DNA from: Alloclostridium intestinigallinarum
GTDB taxonomy: Bacteria; Bacillota; Clostridia; Christensenellales; UBA3700
Assembly (NCBI GenBank): GCA_904393845.1
Contig: CAJFNB010000001.1
Location: forward strand, 132,082 to 196,081
Direction: 5' to 3'
DNA: 64,000 bases
Positions within the stretch are counted from its first letter, which is position 1; every line of letters begins with the position of its first letter. A program made the position numbers and the translations under genes. Under the pieces are notes generated by a model. That model saw nothing but the letters and a program-made list of their open reading frames with translations, did no database searches and was not told the DNA's origin. This document shows positions 8,419-16,355 of this stretch, piece by piece.

Positions 8419-9316
8419 TCCCTCCCGCCGCCTGTTCAAGCAGCTCTGCCACGTGAGTTATATCCGTCATACACGCCTTGCCGTAAATGTCGTTCTCCTG
8501 ATCCGCGCCCGAATCGCTGTATATGCGCGAGAATATTATGCCTACCGCCTGCCCGTCCTTATTCACCGCGACGCCGCCTATATCTCCGCTGTGGAAACAG
8601 CCGTCAAGCAGATATTCCGCGCGCGAACGCGTCGTGACGTAGTCGAAACTGTGGCTGCCGGAATACATTCGCACGTCGGCGCCTGCCAGAAGCACGGCGG
8701 AGATAAGTCCGCTGCCCGAAGGCTCCTGCAAATCGCCCATAACGGAAAACAGCCACAGCTTTTCGCCCAGGGAAGCTATTCCCGTATTGCCCGTAACGGG
8801 TATGTATTTGTTCGTCCGCCCTTCCACCGGCACCTTTACTATCGCCACGCCGTATTCTTCGTCAACGTATATATTGCCGTCTATGGGCGCGTTGTCGCCG
8901 TAAGGAGTGCCGTAAAAATAGAATTGCTCGTAGCGCGTTACCGTCTCCCCGTCCTCTTCTGCCGAATAGTAAATCCTGACGGAATATCTGTCCACTTCCG
9001 AGAAAAACGATGTGGGAACAAACGCCGCCGCGGGCAGCGCCAGCCAGCCGTCCTCCGTGACGTATACGCCCGCGGAGTTGAATGAGTACTGCCGGTATAC
9101 GGTCGTGCGGTCCTCTTCATAGCGCGTGACTTTCGCATACACCGCCGCTCCGCCATACCTGTCGTACAGTTCGCGCCCGTCCTCCTGCGTCAAATCCACT
9201 TCGTAGGAATAGTAGTAGTCGGGAACGGTGCCCACGAAATCGCACGCCGCGAAAATACTTGCCGCGGCGAATAAAGCCGCGGCGACAAGCATTATCTCAA
9301 GCACGCGTTTTTTCAT
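8405..9316 (-). CDS. Degenerate trypsin-like lipoprotein (pseudoprotease)
   Basis: A protein of about 303 residues with a lipobox ending IFAAC. It has the same overall layout as the downstream protease, but the catalytic positions are lost. The His region reads ALPAAAF instead of TNAHAV, the Asp region YGVAIVKVP instead of DIAVIKV, and the Ser region HSGDIGGVAV instead of GNSGGPLL. The reading frame is intact and the surrounding fold motifs (VGIIFSR, ASLGEKLWL) are kept, so it appears selected as a non-catalytic protein, perhaps a binding or regulatory partner. The ATG at 9316 overlaps the stop of the upstream gene (ATGA). Confidence 0.75.
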   Translation of the reverse strand: MKKRVLEIMLVAAALFAAASIFAACDFVGTVPDYYYSYEVDLTQEDGRELYDRYGGAAVYAKVTRYEEDRTTVYRQYSFNSAGVYVTEDGWLALPAAAFVPTSFFSEVDRYSVRIYYSAEEDGETVTRYEQFYFYGTPYGDNAPIDGNIYVDEEYGVAIVKVPVEGRTNKYIPVTGNTGIASLGEKLWLFSVMGDLQEPSGSGLISAVLLAGADVRMYSGSHSFDYVTTRSRAEYLLDGCFHSGDIGGVAVNKDGQAVGIIFSRIYSDSGADQENDIYGKACMTDITHVAELLEQAAGGNDAQ

Positions 9317-10167
9317 TCCAGCGTCCACACTTCCGTATGGGTGTGCTCTTCGCCCGGCTTGAGCGTGAACAGCGACGAAAGCGTTTCTATCTCCGTAAAG
9401 AGATTATACGTATAGCTTTCCACGTTGCAGGAAAAGTCGGGATAACTGCCCTCGGGTGCGGGCATTTTTATCGTGAACTTGCCTCCCTTGGTGTAGGAAT
9501 ACACATAGCCCAGAGTGTTCATAGTGCCAACTTTAAGCGCGTGGGGCATGGTTTTGTCGAACTTTATGGTAATGTCGTCGTCCTTGATTACAAGACGCGG
9601 GTCGTTCACTTCGTTGTAGCACCAGTGCACTATGTTGCGGTTGGGCAGAAACGCCGTGTCCGAAGTGTCGAGCGGCAGATGCGCTTCCGCTCCGCCGTCC
9701 ATAACGGTGAGCGCCCACATTGCAATAGGCGTGGTCTCCTTGCCGCCCCTGTTGACGAATTTGTGCTCTATGGTCACTTCTCCGCTTTCGTCCATAGTTA
9801 TCTTCATGCTCTTTTCAAGACGCGTGGTAAGCTCCGCGGGAGAAGTGAACACCGCGCCGTTTTCCAGCTTTTCCACCTTGACGGGCGCGTTGTCGGGATA
9901 GTAAGTGTCCATATATTCGGGCGATTTCCACAGCCTGTGTCCGCCGTATATATGCCAGCCGCCGCTGCCTTTGAGTACGGGATCCATAAGTTCTTCGGGC
10001 TTGTTGACTTCGTCGTTGATATCCTCGAACAGAATGTTTTCTCCGCCCTCTTTGCCAAAGTAAATTATGCGGGGTCCCAGCTCCGTGGTCACGCTCAGCT
10101 TGATTCCGCCCGCCGCCATGGAGAGCACTTTGCCGTATTTGCCGTAAATTTCTTCAAAAATTTTCAT
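9313..10167 (-). CDS. DUF4380-like mutarotase-fold protein
   Basis: About 284 residues, no signal peptide. TELGPRIIYFG near residue 30, YGGHRLWKSPE near 75 and the Pro/Asp-rich TYYPDNAPV are typical of the DUF4380 proteins, which share the galactose mutarotase beta-sandwich. A role in handling a sugar or sugar phosphate is likely, in keeping with the sugar symporter gene upstream, but no activity is known to me. The start was set at the ATG with ribosome site AAAGGTGG; a -10-like TATAAT lies just upstream. Confidence 0.75.
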   Translation of the reverse strand: MKIFEEIYGKYGKVLSMAAGGIKLSVTTELGPRIIYFGKEGGENILFEDINDEVNKPEELMDPVLKGSGGWHIYGGHRLWKSPEYMDTYYPDNAPVKVEKLENGAVFTSPAELTTRLEKSMKITMDESGEVTIEHKFVNRGGKETTPIAMWALTVMDGGAEAHLPLDTSDTAFLPNRNIVHWCYNEVNDPRLVIKDDDITIKFDKTMPHALKVGTMNTLGYVYSYTKGGKFTIKMPAPEGSYPDFSCNVESYTYNLFTEIETLSSLFTLKPGEEHTHTEVWTLE

Positions 10168-10196
10168 AGCGTCCACCTTTTATATTATACTGCTTA

Positions 10197-10235
10197 TGCC
10201 GCAATTTAACTGTCAAAAATCGGTAAATTGCGGCA
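10197..10235. repeat. Inverted repeat upstream of the DUF4380 gene
   Basis: TGCCGCAATTTAAC and GGTAAATTGCGGCA form arms of about 13 bp separated by 11 nt. The repeat lies just upstream of the TATAAT-like -10 of the DUF4380 gene and has no T-run. An operator for a regulator of this sugar-related group is the simplest reading. Confidence 0.5.
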
Positions 10236-10269
10236 CGCGTCTTTTTTATTCTTCCTTTTTCCCCGTCTC

Positions 10270-10310
10270 CGCGCCGCCTTCGTTTTCCGCCGTAACTTTA
10301 AGGCGGCGCG
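10270..10310. repeat. GC-rich hairpin behind the symporter gene
   Basis: CGCGCCGCCTT and AAGGCGGCGCG pair over 11 bp with a 19-nt loop, a few bases beyond the symporter stop codon. No T-run follows, so it may protect the mRNA end rather than terminate transcription. Confidence 0.5.
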
Positions 10311-10317
10311 GCGGCGC

Positions 10318-12036
10318 TTATTGCGTATCCGAACCGCCGTCCTTATCTCCGCCGCAAGACTTGCCGTACGCGGTTTCCTCAGACAGTTCTTCTTCCCTGC
10401 TTTCGGCTTCCGCTATGTCGCCCATGGCGGAAATCGCGCCTTCGCCGAGGAATTCTTCCTCCGCCGCGTTTTTCCTGTTGCGGTAGACGACGTTGTTAAG
10501 GTCGTATTCTTCGTTATACCTGAACGCAAGCTGGCTTATAAGCTGTCTGCGCTCTTCCTTTTCCTCTTCCGTAAGGGTATCGTATAGGTCGGCTTCCACT
10601 TTTTCGTTGAAATACTTGATGCGCGCCAGCTTCCTGTTTGTCACCTTATAGCGGAAGGACGCGAAGAAGGCGAACGCGATAAGCGCCGCCACGGCTATAC
10701 CCATAACCAGTTTTATGGCGAGAATTGCCGAATCGGGCTGGTCGATGTAGACGGACGCGTCGCCGGTAGTGTTTTCCAGATAGCCCGCGCCGTTGATTAT
10801 CCAGCCCACAAGTCCCACGCCGAACGCGCCGGACACTTTTCTTGCCAGCGTCATCATGCCGCTGTAAGTACCCGTGGGGCGCTTGCCCGTGGCAAGCTCC
10901 GCAACGTCTATGGTATCGGGGAATATCATCCACGGTATCATCTGCGCGCCGCCGAAGCCCAGTCCCATCATGAGCGCCATGATAGGCACGAGTATGGGCG
11001 GAGTCCACGACGGGTCCATGACGGCGAACATTATGCCGCCGATTATGTAGAAAGGCAGACCCATTCTGAACACGAACTGTTTGCTCTTTTTATCCATTAA
11101 AATTCTGCACACGGGGAACATACACACCGCCGCCACCATAAGGGGCGCGATTATGAACAGCGAGGACATATCCAGACCGAACAGCGTGTAGCCGTGCCAT
11201 ACGTCGGTCGCGTAGTACACCGCCAGCGCGGAAAGCATATCCATGCAGGTGAACGCGGCGCAGTACATACCGATATGCCAGCGGTAGGAACGGTTCTTAT
11301 ACGGTTCGGCATAGTTTTTGACGAACTGTTTCGCGTTGAATTTTTCCTTGGGAGTTTTTACGGTGACCCTTTCCTTGACCACGACCGCGCACAGTATGAG
11401 TCCGCCGCCGAACAGAATACCGAAAATGAGCGCTATACACAGCCAGAAGGTCGTGGAAGAGATGTTCGGCATAAACAGATAGCCGTTCTTGCTTATGAGC
11501 GCTTCGATGAGCAGCAGGGGCAGCGCGTAGGCAAGACCGGAAGCTATCGAAGTGAAGATGAGTTTTACCGTGTTGGCGTTGTTCCTCTCCTTGAACGAAG
11601 GGGAAATATCGCTGGACATGGAGCAGTACGGCACCTGCGAAATGGTGGACACGGTGTTCCACACGAGATACATTATGAGTATGAACGCGGTAAAGCCGCC
11701 TATCGACATACCCCACTCGCGCACGGGCATGAACATGATGAGCAGGGTGAGAATCACTCCCACGCCGCCTATGAACATATAAGGCTTTCTCCTGCCCCAC
11801 CTGGCACGCGTGTTGTCGCTTATAAAGCCCATAATGGGGTCGGTTACCGCGTCCCACAGCTTTGCAACCGTCATAATGGTGGAAGCCACCGCCATAGCCA
11901 CGCCCATCGTGGTCATATATTTGAGCATTATGCACGACATCAGCGAAACGCCGCCGCCGTCCATTAAGCCGCCTATTCCGTACGCCACTTTTTCGCGTGA
12001 AGGAATACGCTCGTTGATAACTACTTCTTTTTTCAT
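10318..12036 (-). CDS. GPH-family sugar:cation symporter (MelB-like)
   Basis: A 572-residue MFS transporter with about 12 membrane helices. The N-terminal signature KLWDAVTDPIMGFISDNTRARWGRRKPYM (split here: DAVTDPIMG, GRRKPY) is diagnostic of the glycoside-pentoside-hexuronide family. The second-half motif PWMIFPDTIDVAELATGKR is also typical. A cytoplasmic tail of about 110 residues, rich in charged residues, extends beyond the last helix, longer than in MelB; a regulatory role is possible. The substrate is unknown. A ribosome site GAGGAA precedes the ATG. Confidence 0.92.
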   Translation of the reverse strand: MKKEVVINERIPSREKVAYGIGGLMDGGGVSLMSCIMLKYMTTMGVAMAVASTIMTVAKLWDAVTDPIMGFISDNTRARWGRRKPYMFIGGVGVILTLLIMFMPVREWGMSIGGFTAFILIMYLVWNTVSTISQVPYCSMSSDISPSFKERNNANTVKLIFTSIASGLAYALPLLLIEALISKNGYLFMPNISSTTFWLCIALIFGILFGGGLILCAVVVKERVTVKTPKEKFNAKQFVKNYAEPYKNRSYRWHIGMYCAAFTCMDMLSALAVYYATDVWHGYTLFGLDMSSLFIIAPLMVAAVCMFPVCRILMDKKSKQFVFRMGLPFYIIGGIMFAVMDPSWTPPILVPIMALMMGLGFGGAQMIPWMIFPDTIDVAELATGKRPTGTYSGMMTLARKVSGAFGVGLVGWIINGAGYLENTTGDASVYIDQPDSAILAIKLVMGIAVAALIAFAFFASFRYKVTNRKLARIKYFNEKVEADLYDTLTEEEKEERRQLISQLAFRYNEEYDLNNVVYRNRKNAAEEEFLGEGAISAMGDIAEAESREEELSEETAYGKSCGGDKDGGSDTQ

Positions 12037-12083
12037 TTTTTCCTCGCTCTCGTGCAGTCGGGCGGATTACCCGTAAAGTATTT

Positions 12084-12473
12084 TCAGTTTTTGTCTTCGC
12101 CGTCTTCCGCGGGCGCCGCGGCGAGCAGCCTTCCCCTGTACTCGCTAATGCTTGCGGTAAGCGCGTTTAGCGTTGCGCGTTTTATGCGGTACTTATCCGA
12201 CGAGCACAATCCGCCGGTAACGCTTACGTTCGAGTGATAGCTCTTCAGAAGTTCCGCGTAATCGTCCAGAAGTTCCTTCATTCCCGAAAACGCGCCGTCG
12301 TCTTTCAGAAACTGTATGCTGCGGCGGCAGGAAGTGATAAGGTCGGATATCCTGCCCGCCTCTTTATTCAGCTTGTATTTGACGGTGGATCCCCTGTGGG
12401 CGGCTTCCAGCGCCTTCAATGCGAGAATGAGTTTGTCTGTATCCTTGATAAGATCGGAAAAATATTCGTTCAT
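12084..12473 (-). CDS. Small helical protein of unknown function
   Basis: A 129-residue, mostly helical, soluble protein that I do not recognise. It has a strong ribosome site (GGAGGG, 8 nt before ATG) and AT-rich -10-like sequence upstream. It lies 47 bp ahead of the sugar symporter and is probably the first gene of that operon. It has a single Cys pair (SCRRS, GLCSS) and no metal site or membrane helix. Confidence 0.65.
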   Translation of the reverse strand: MNEYFSDLIKDTDKLILALKALEAAHRGSTVKYKLNKEAGRISDLITSCRRSIQFLKDDGAFSGMKELLDDYAELLKSYHSNVSVTGGLCSSDKYRIKRATLNALTASISEYRGRLLAAAPAEDGEDKN

Positions 12474-12592
12474 AATTAAACCCTCCGTATAATATAATAT
12501 ATATTATTTACATTGCATATGTCAAGACATATGGCGGAACGGAAGGGCATTTTACCGTTCATAATTGCCGCAATATGCCGCAAACTATGGTT

Positions 12593-13471
12593 ATGAAGAA
12601 ATTTGCCGCCGTACTTGTCCTGTCTTTGCTCGCGGTATGCTGCGGTTTTGCAGTACCCTGCGCCGCGGAGGAAAAACAGGATTTCCGCATAGTCACCGCG
12701 CTTATGTACCACGGAGTACTCAAATCCAGGCAGGGAGAGTATATCGTGTCGCCAGCGCGCCTTGAAGAAGACATAGTAAACTTCAAAAACGCCGGATACA
12801 ACTTCGTTCTGCCCTGCCAGGTCGCGGCGTATGCGCGCGGCGCGGGGAGTCTGCCGCACAAACCGCTTATTCTCACCTTTGACGACGGGCATTACAACAA
12901 CGCCTTCTACGCCCTGCCCCTTTTGCAAAAACACGGCGCGTGCGCCGTGATAAACGTGATAGGCGCGTTCTCCGCCTTTTCCGCAAGTTCGGGCGACAGC
13001 GACAATCCCAACTATTCCCACCTTACCTGGGACAACCTCAACTATCTCTTGTCAAGCGGCATAATAGAGCTGGGCAACCACACCTACGATATGCACAAAT
13101 ACTCGCCGCGCTTCGGGGTGGGCAGACTGGGCGGGGAAAGCGACGGCGAATATTATTCCGCGCTTTACAAGGACTTTTCCCGCCTGCACGAAACGATAAG
13201 GGAAAAGTGCGGATACGATATGACGACCTTTGCGTTTCCCTTCGGAAAATATACCGAAATTGCGGAGCAGGTATTGAAAAAACTCGGTTACACCCTGACT
13301 TTCACCTGCAACGAGGGCGTGACGAAAGTCACCTCCGGCTCCCCTTCTTCCTGCTTTTATATACGGCGCATAAATATGGACGGCAGGTCGGATTCTTCCG
13401 CCCTTCTGCAAAAGGCGGAGGGTTATTACCGCTCCGCCTTACGTCAGTCTTCGTCATCGTCGTCCCCGTAA
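12593..13471 (+). CDS. Secreted polysaccharide deacetylase (NodB domain)
   Basis: About 292 residues. A Sec signal peptide (MKKFAAVLVLSLLAVCCGF, cleaved near AVPCAAEE) precedes a carbohydrate esterase family 4 domain. TFDDGH near residue 92 carries the catalytic Asp pair, LGNHTYDMH near 162 the metal-binding HxxxH pattern, and FAFPFGKY near 215 the third block. It probably N-deacetylates cell-wall or exopolysaccharide. The start is uncertain: in-frame ATGs lie at 12575, 12587 and 12593, none with a clear ribosome site; the last gives the best signal peptide. Its end overlaps the convergent gene by 28 bp. Confidence 0.85.
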   Translation: MKKFAAVLVLSLLAVCCGFAVPCAAEEKQDFRIVTALMYHGVLKSRQGEYIVSPARLEEDIVNFKNAGYNFVLPCQVAAYARGAGSLPHKPLILTFDDGHYNNAFYALPLLQKHGACAVINVIGAFSAFSASSGDSDNPNYSHLTWDNLNYLLSSGIIELGNHTYDMHKYSPRFGVGRLGGESDGEYYSALYKDFSRLHETIREKCGYDMTTFAFPFGKYTEIAEQVLKKLGYTLTFTCNEGVTKVTSGSPSSCFYIRRINMDGRSDSSALLQKAEGYYRSALRQSSSSSSP

Positions 13472-14385
13472 GCGACGTCCTCGTCGCTGCGCCTGAACTT
13501 TTCGCGCGCGATTTTCGCGGCTTTTCTTTTTTCCGCCCTTGCCGCCTTTTCCGCCTCTTTCTTCTCCTCCCGCGCCGCCGGCCTTTCCGCGTCTTTTCCG
13601 GCATCGCCGGATACCGCCGCGCGCTCGGGGAGAATCCAGCCGCGCCGCGCGCACTCGCGCGCAAGATAGCCCGGCACGGGCGGAATTTCCGCCGCTTCGT
13701 ATTCGACAAGTTTCAGGTACTTTATCGCGCCGAATTCGCTCCTGAACGAAGGCGGCGGAGCGTACGTTATGCCCGCGGGCAGACCGTCTTTCACCTTAAG
13801 GCGCGCCGTGCCTCCGTCGTTGGAAAGCGCGGCAATCGTCTCTTCGGCGTTGGGGACGTATTTTACGTCCGCCTTGAATTTATTGAATAAAAGATGCGTG
13901 CCCACGTACTGATAGGCGTACTCCCTTCTTTCCTCCACGGCGCCCTTGTGCGCGCGCAGTATTCTGTTATGGGAAAAATACACCGTAACGTCCTTGTTCC
14001 AATGGGAAAAGAGTATGTTTACCACGCCGTCCCCCACCCTGCACACATACAGGTCGTAGTAATAGAATACCACGCCGCGTATCACGAACACCGCGCCCAG
14101 CGCCATGCCTGCGAGAAATGCCAGCCCGAAAATGATTATCCATACGTTTTTATAGGACACGGACGTGTAGACGTACACTACGGCGAGCACCAGCCAGATA
14201 AAGGCGTATACAGCGAAAAACGTCCACGATTTAAGACCCGGACGGGCGGGGACGTATCTGAAACGGGCGCACGAAAGATTGGCGTAGAAGTTTTCCTCCA
14301 CGTCCTTTACGCGCTGCGCCGCGGGAACACTTGCCTCCCGCGCCTCTTCTTTTATATACTCTTCCTCGTCGTCGTCACCGTACAT
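13444..14385 (-). CDS. Membrane protein with charged C-terminal tail
   Basis: A 313-residue protein of unknown family. An acidic N-terminus is followed by two membrane helices (about residues 52-76 and 82-107). A soluble domain follows (110-235). The tail has a Lys/Ala/Glu-rich helix, probably a coiled coil (about 255-295), and ends in an Asp run. It starts one base after the stop of the GH18 gene, so the two are co-transcribed. The last 28 bp overlap the convergent deacetylase gene; the two low-complexity ends (Ser-rich and Asp-rich) are antisense to each other. Confidence 0.7.
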   Translation of the reverse strand: MYGDDDEEEYIKEEAREASVPAAQRVKDVEENFYANLSCARFRYVPARPGLKSWTFFAVYAFIWLVLAVVYVYTSVSYKNVWIIIFGLAFLAGMALGAVFVIRGVVFYYYDLYVCRVGDGVVNILFSHWNKDVTVYFSHNRILRAHKGAVEERREYAYQYVGTHLLFNKFKADVKYVPNAEETIAALSNDGGTARLKVKDGLPAGITYAPPPSFRSEFGAIKYLKLVEYEAAEIPPVPGYLARECARRGWILPERAAVSGDAGKDAERPAAREEKKEAEKAARAEKRKAAKIAREKFRRSDEDVAYGDDDDED

Positions 14386-14386
14386 A

Positions 14387-15847
14387 TCACGCTCTGGACT
14401 GCACCGCTTCCGCTATCACTTCCATAAGGCGGTAGCCTTCTTTCGTGGAATCGGTGCCTATATGCCATATCATTACTCCGCCCAGACCGCAGTCCGCGGC
14501 GAAACAGGTCTTGTCGTATATCATTCCCCTGCCGTTGAACCAGGTGTTGCCCGAGGCGGTAACCCCTTCCAGGGTGGTGTATTCGTTATAATAAAAGGCG
14601 TTGTCCCATTCGCCCAGCTCCTCCGCCACGTCGAAATAGTTGCCCCAGAAAGTGTCGCCGTTTTCCGGACGCGAATAAAAAGGCAGTCCCAGATTTATCT
14701 TTCCAAGATCGAATCCCTTTTCTTCAAGCTGTCCGATGAGCAGATAGCAGGCGGAATAGAAAGAGGAGTGGTTGCCGTGGTCGTCGAACAAATCGTACGC
14801 CATGACCTCTATCCTGTCGAGTATGTCCAGATTTTCCGGCGTGAAACTCGCCGTGCCCAACTGCCATTCGGATATGGCGGCGGTGAGCAGCTTTTCTCCC
14901 GCGCCGAACTTTCCGTCCATTGCCGTATGCAGTTTTTCCAGATAACCGGTGAAGTTTTCAAAAGACGAAGCCGCGCTCGGATATTCGTAGTCGAAGGAAA
15001 CGCCGTCAAAGACGAATTTTTCGACAAACGCGAGAATATTTTCCGTCAGTACGTCCGACGCCGCGCCCGTCATCGCGGCGTTGTGCCGCTCTTCCGTGTC
15101 CATCTCCTCGCCCGTGCCGTTGTTTATGTTGCCCAGGAAAGTGACTACTATCTTCGCGTCGGTATACGCGCGCAGATTCTCCAAGCCCTTGGAAAACGCT
15201 TCCCTCGCGGCAACGCCTTCCGCGGTCGTGTCGTTAATTCCGTAAACCTTGTCGCTTCCGTCCGCCGCGCGGAAGTACAGCCCGCCCTTTGAATCGAAGT
15301 ATACTCCCGATATGTAATTCAGATGGGTCGCCGCCTGCAGATTGGGCGCCCATTCTTCTTCCAGCTCTCCGCCGCCGTACGCCCACTGCGCGGTGACGTA
15401 GCCCATTATCTCGAAGTCTTCTTCCGCCGTATCCGATATATCGTACGCTTCAAGCCCTTTCAGCTTCCAGTTGCCGTCCGATTCTATCTCTATGCGAAGA
15501 CTGCTTGCCGTAACTGCGGAAAACGAACCGTAATGATAGCCCTCCACATAGTCGCTGCCGTAAAAAGGTTCTTCCCCGTCGTCGGCATATACGCGGAATT
15601 TTCTTATATTGTCGCCGCTTTCTTTAAGCACGAGCGTATTGAAGGTGACCTCCCGCCCGAACTCGAAAACCGCGCTTTCGCCGCTTTTGCCGCTCTTCGT
15701 CCCGAATTCGCCGCTCTCTGCCAGATTGGCAAACCTGCCTACTATCGAACCGGGCGTGGAATTGCGCGTGCACCCGGCAAGACACAGCATTCCCACCGCG
15801 GCACATACCAGAACCGCCGCTATGACCAGAACAAGCGTGTGTTTCAT
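14387..15847 (-). CDS. GH18 family lipoprotein with N-terminal discoidin-like domain
   Basis: A 486-residue lipoprotein (lipobox CLAGC). Residues about 35-135 look like an F5/8-type beta-sandwich (VFEFGREVTFNTLVLKE, KFRVYADD, LRIEIES). Residues 145-486 form a GH18 barrel: MGYVTAQWAYG, LNYISGVYFD, the active-site strand DGVSFDYEYP, VEVMAYDL-type strand VMAYDLFDDHG, and GVMIWHIGTDS. The catalytic Glu is present, but the first inner Asp of the DxxDxDxE motif is Ser. It may be a chitinase, an endo-N-acetylglucosaminidase or a binding protein. A GGGAGAAAG ribosome site precedes the ATG. Confidence 0.85.
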   Translation of the reverse strand: MKHTLVLVIAAVLVCAAVGMLCLAGCTRNSTPGSIVGRFANLAESGEFGTKSGKSGESAVFEFGREVTFNTLVLKESGDNIRKFRVYADDGEEPFYGSDYVEGYHYGSFSAVTASSLRIEIESDGNWKLKGLEAYDISDTAEEDFEIMGYVTAQWAYGGGELEEEWAPNLQAATHLNYISGVYFDSKGGLYFRAADGSDKVYGINDTTAEGVAAREAFSKGLENLRAYTDAKIVVTFLGNINNGTGEEMDTEERHNAAMTGAASDVLTENILAFVEKFVFDGVSFDYEYPSAASSFENFTGYLEKLHTAMDGKFGAGEKLLTAAISEWQLGTASFTPENLDILDRIEVMAYDLFDDHGNHSSFYSACYLLIGQLEEKGFDLGKINLGLPFYSRPENGDTFWGNYFDVAEELGEWDNAFYYNEYTTLEGVTASGNTWFNGRGMIYDKTCFAADCGLGGVMIWHIGTDSTKEGYRLMEVIAEAVQSRA

Positions 15848-15879
15848 ATCTTTCTCCCAAAAATTTTATCGGTATTTCC

Positions 15880-15908
15880 ATTATACTATAAAAATATAAA
15901 CAACGCAA
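15880..15908 (-). promoter_or_regulatory. Promoter of the GH18 operon
   Basis: TTGCGT (15908-15903), 17 bp, TATAAT (15885-15880), about 33 nt upstream of the GH18 start codon. Confidence 0.65.
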
Positions 15909-15914
15909 GAGGGG

Positions 15915-16197
15915 GCGCGCGGCGAGCCGATTACGCCTTGAAACAATAACGAGTGAATTTCGAGCCTTTTTCTTCGCAACACTTTTGCTGCGTGTTCATT
16001 TTGCCTTCAATACAATCTTTTACCGAAAATATTGGTATCGGATACTTTTTTTCATATCAAAATAATGTGCCCGCAAAAGCGGACGCATCGTTGCCTATAT
16101 AAATAAAACGGTGCGAAGGAGCCAAACAATAATGCCCGTTTTACACTCCTTGCGAATGGGCGTGTCCCTTATGCATAAATGGTAGGGGCGCTATTAG
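15915..16197. repeat. Repeat-like intergenic DNA
   Basis: This stretch between the GH18 promoter and the phoR-end element has no convincing gene. Around 15935-16000, GCCTTGAAACAATAAC, TTTCGAGCC and TTCTTCGCAACACT align in order with ACCTTGAAGATAG, AAGCGAGCC and CTTCTTCGCAATACT of the 108-bp tandem repeats at 22.3 kb, suggesting a diverged copy. A hairpin AGGGGC-GCTATTA-GCCCCT lies near 16183-16201. Confidence 0.45.
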
Positions 16198-16355
16198 CCC
16201 CTCGGACGACCGCGACAAGCGATTTCGGCAAATAGATTTCGGCGCAAATTTTCGCAACGCCGAACGAAGTCGTAGCAGAGTTACGTCGAGTGAGGGGTTG
16301 CGGAAAGGTGCCCGAAAGATACTGCCCAAATCACTTGTTGCGGTCGTCCGGGGGG
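16198..16355. mobile_element. Inverted-repeat element overlapping the phoR 3' end
   Basis: The 28-bp arms at 16198-16225 and 16328-16355 differ at only three positions, all of a kind that keeps G-U pairing. The core is GGACGACCGCGACAAGCGAT against GGACGACCGCAACAAGTGAT. Weaker symmetry continues inward (GGCA, TTTCG). The interior is about 100 bp and non-coding. The right arm encodes the last residues (PDDRNK) and the TGA stop of phoR. The sequence is unrelated to the elements at 7.4 and 55.2 kb, but the placement is the same. Confidence 0.65.

Noticed and set aside
12476..13021. A 181-codon minus-strand frame opposite the deacetylase
   Set aside because: The plus strand encodes a clear NodB domain with signal peptide; the opposite frame has no features.
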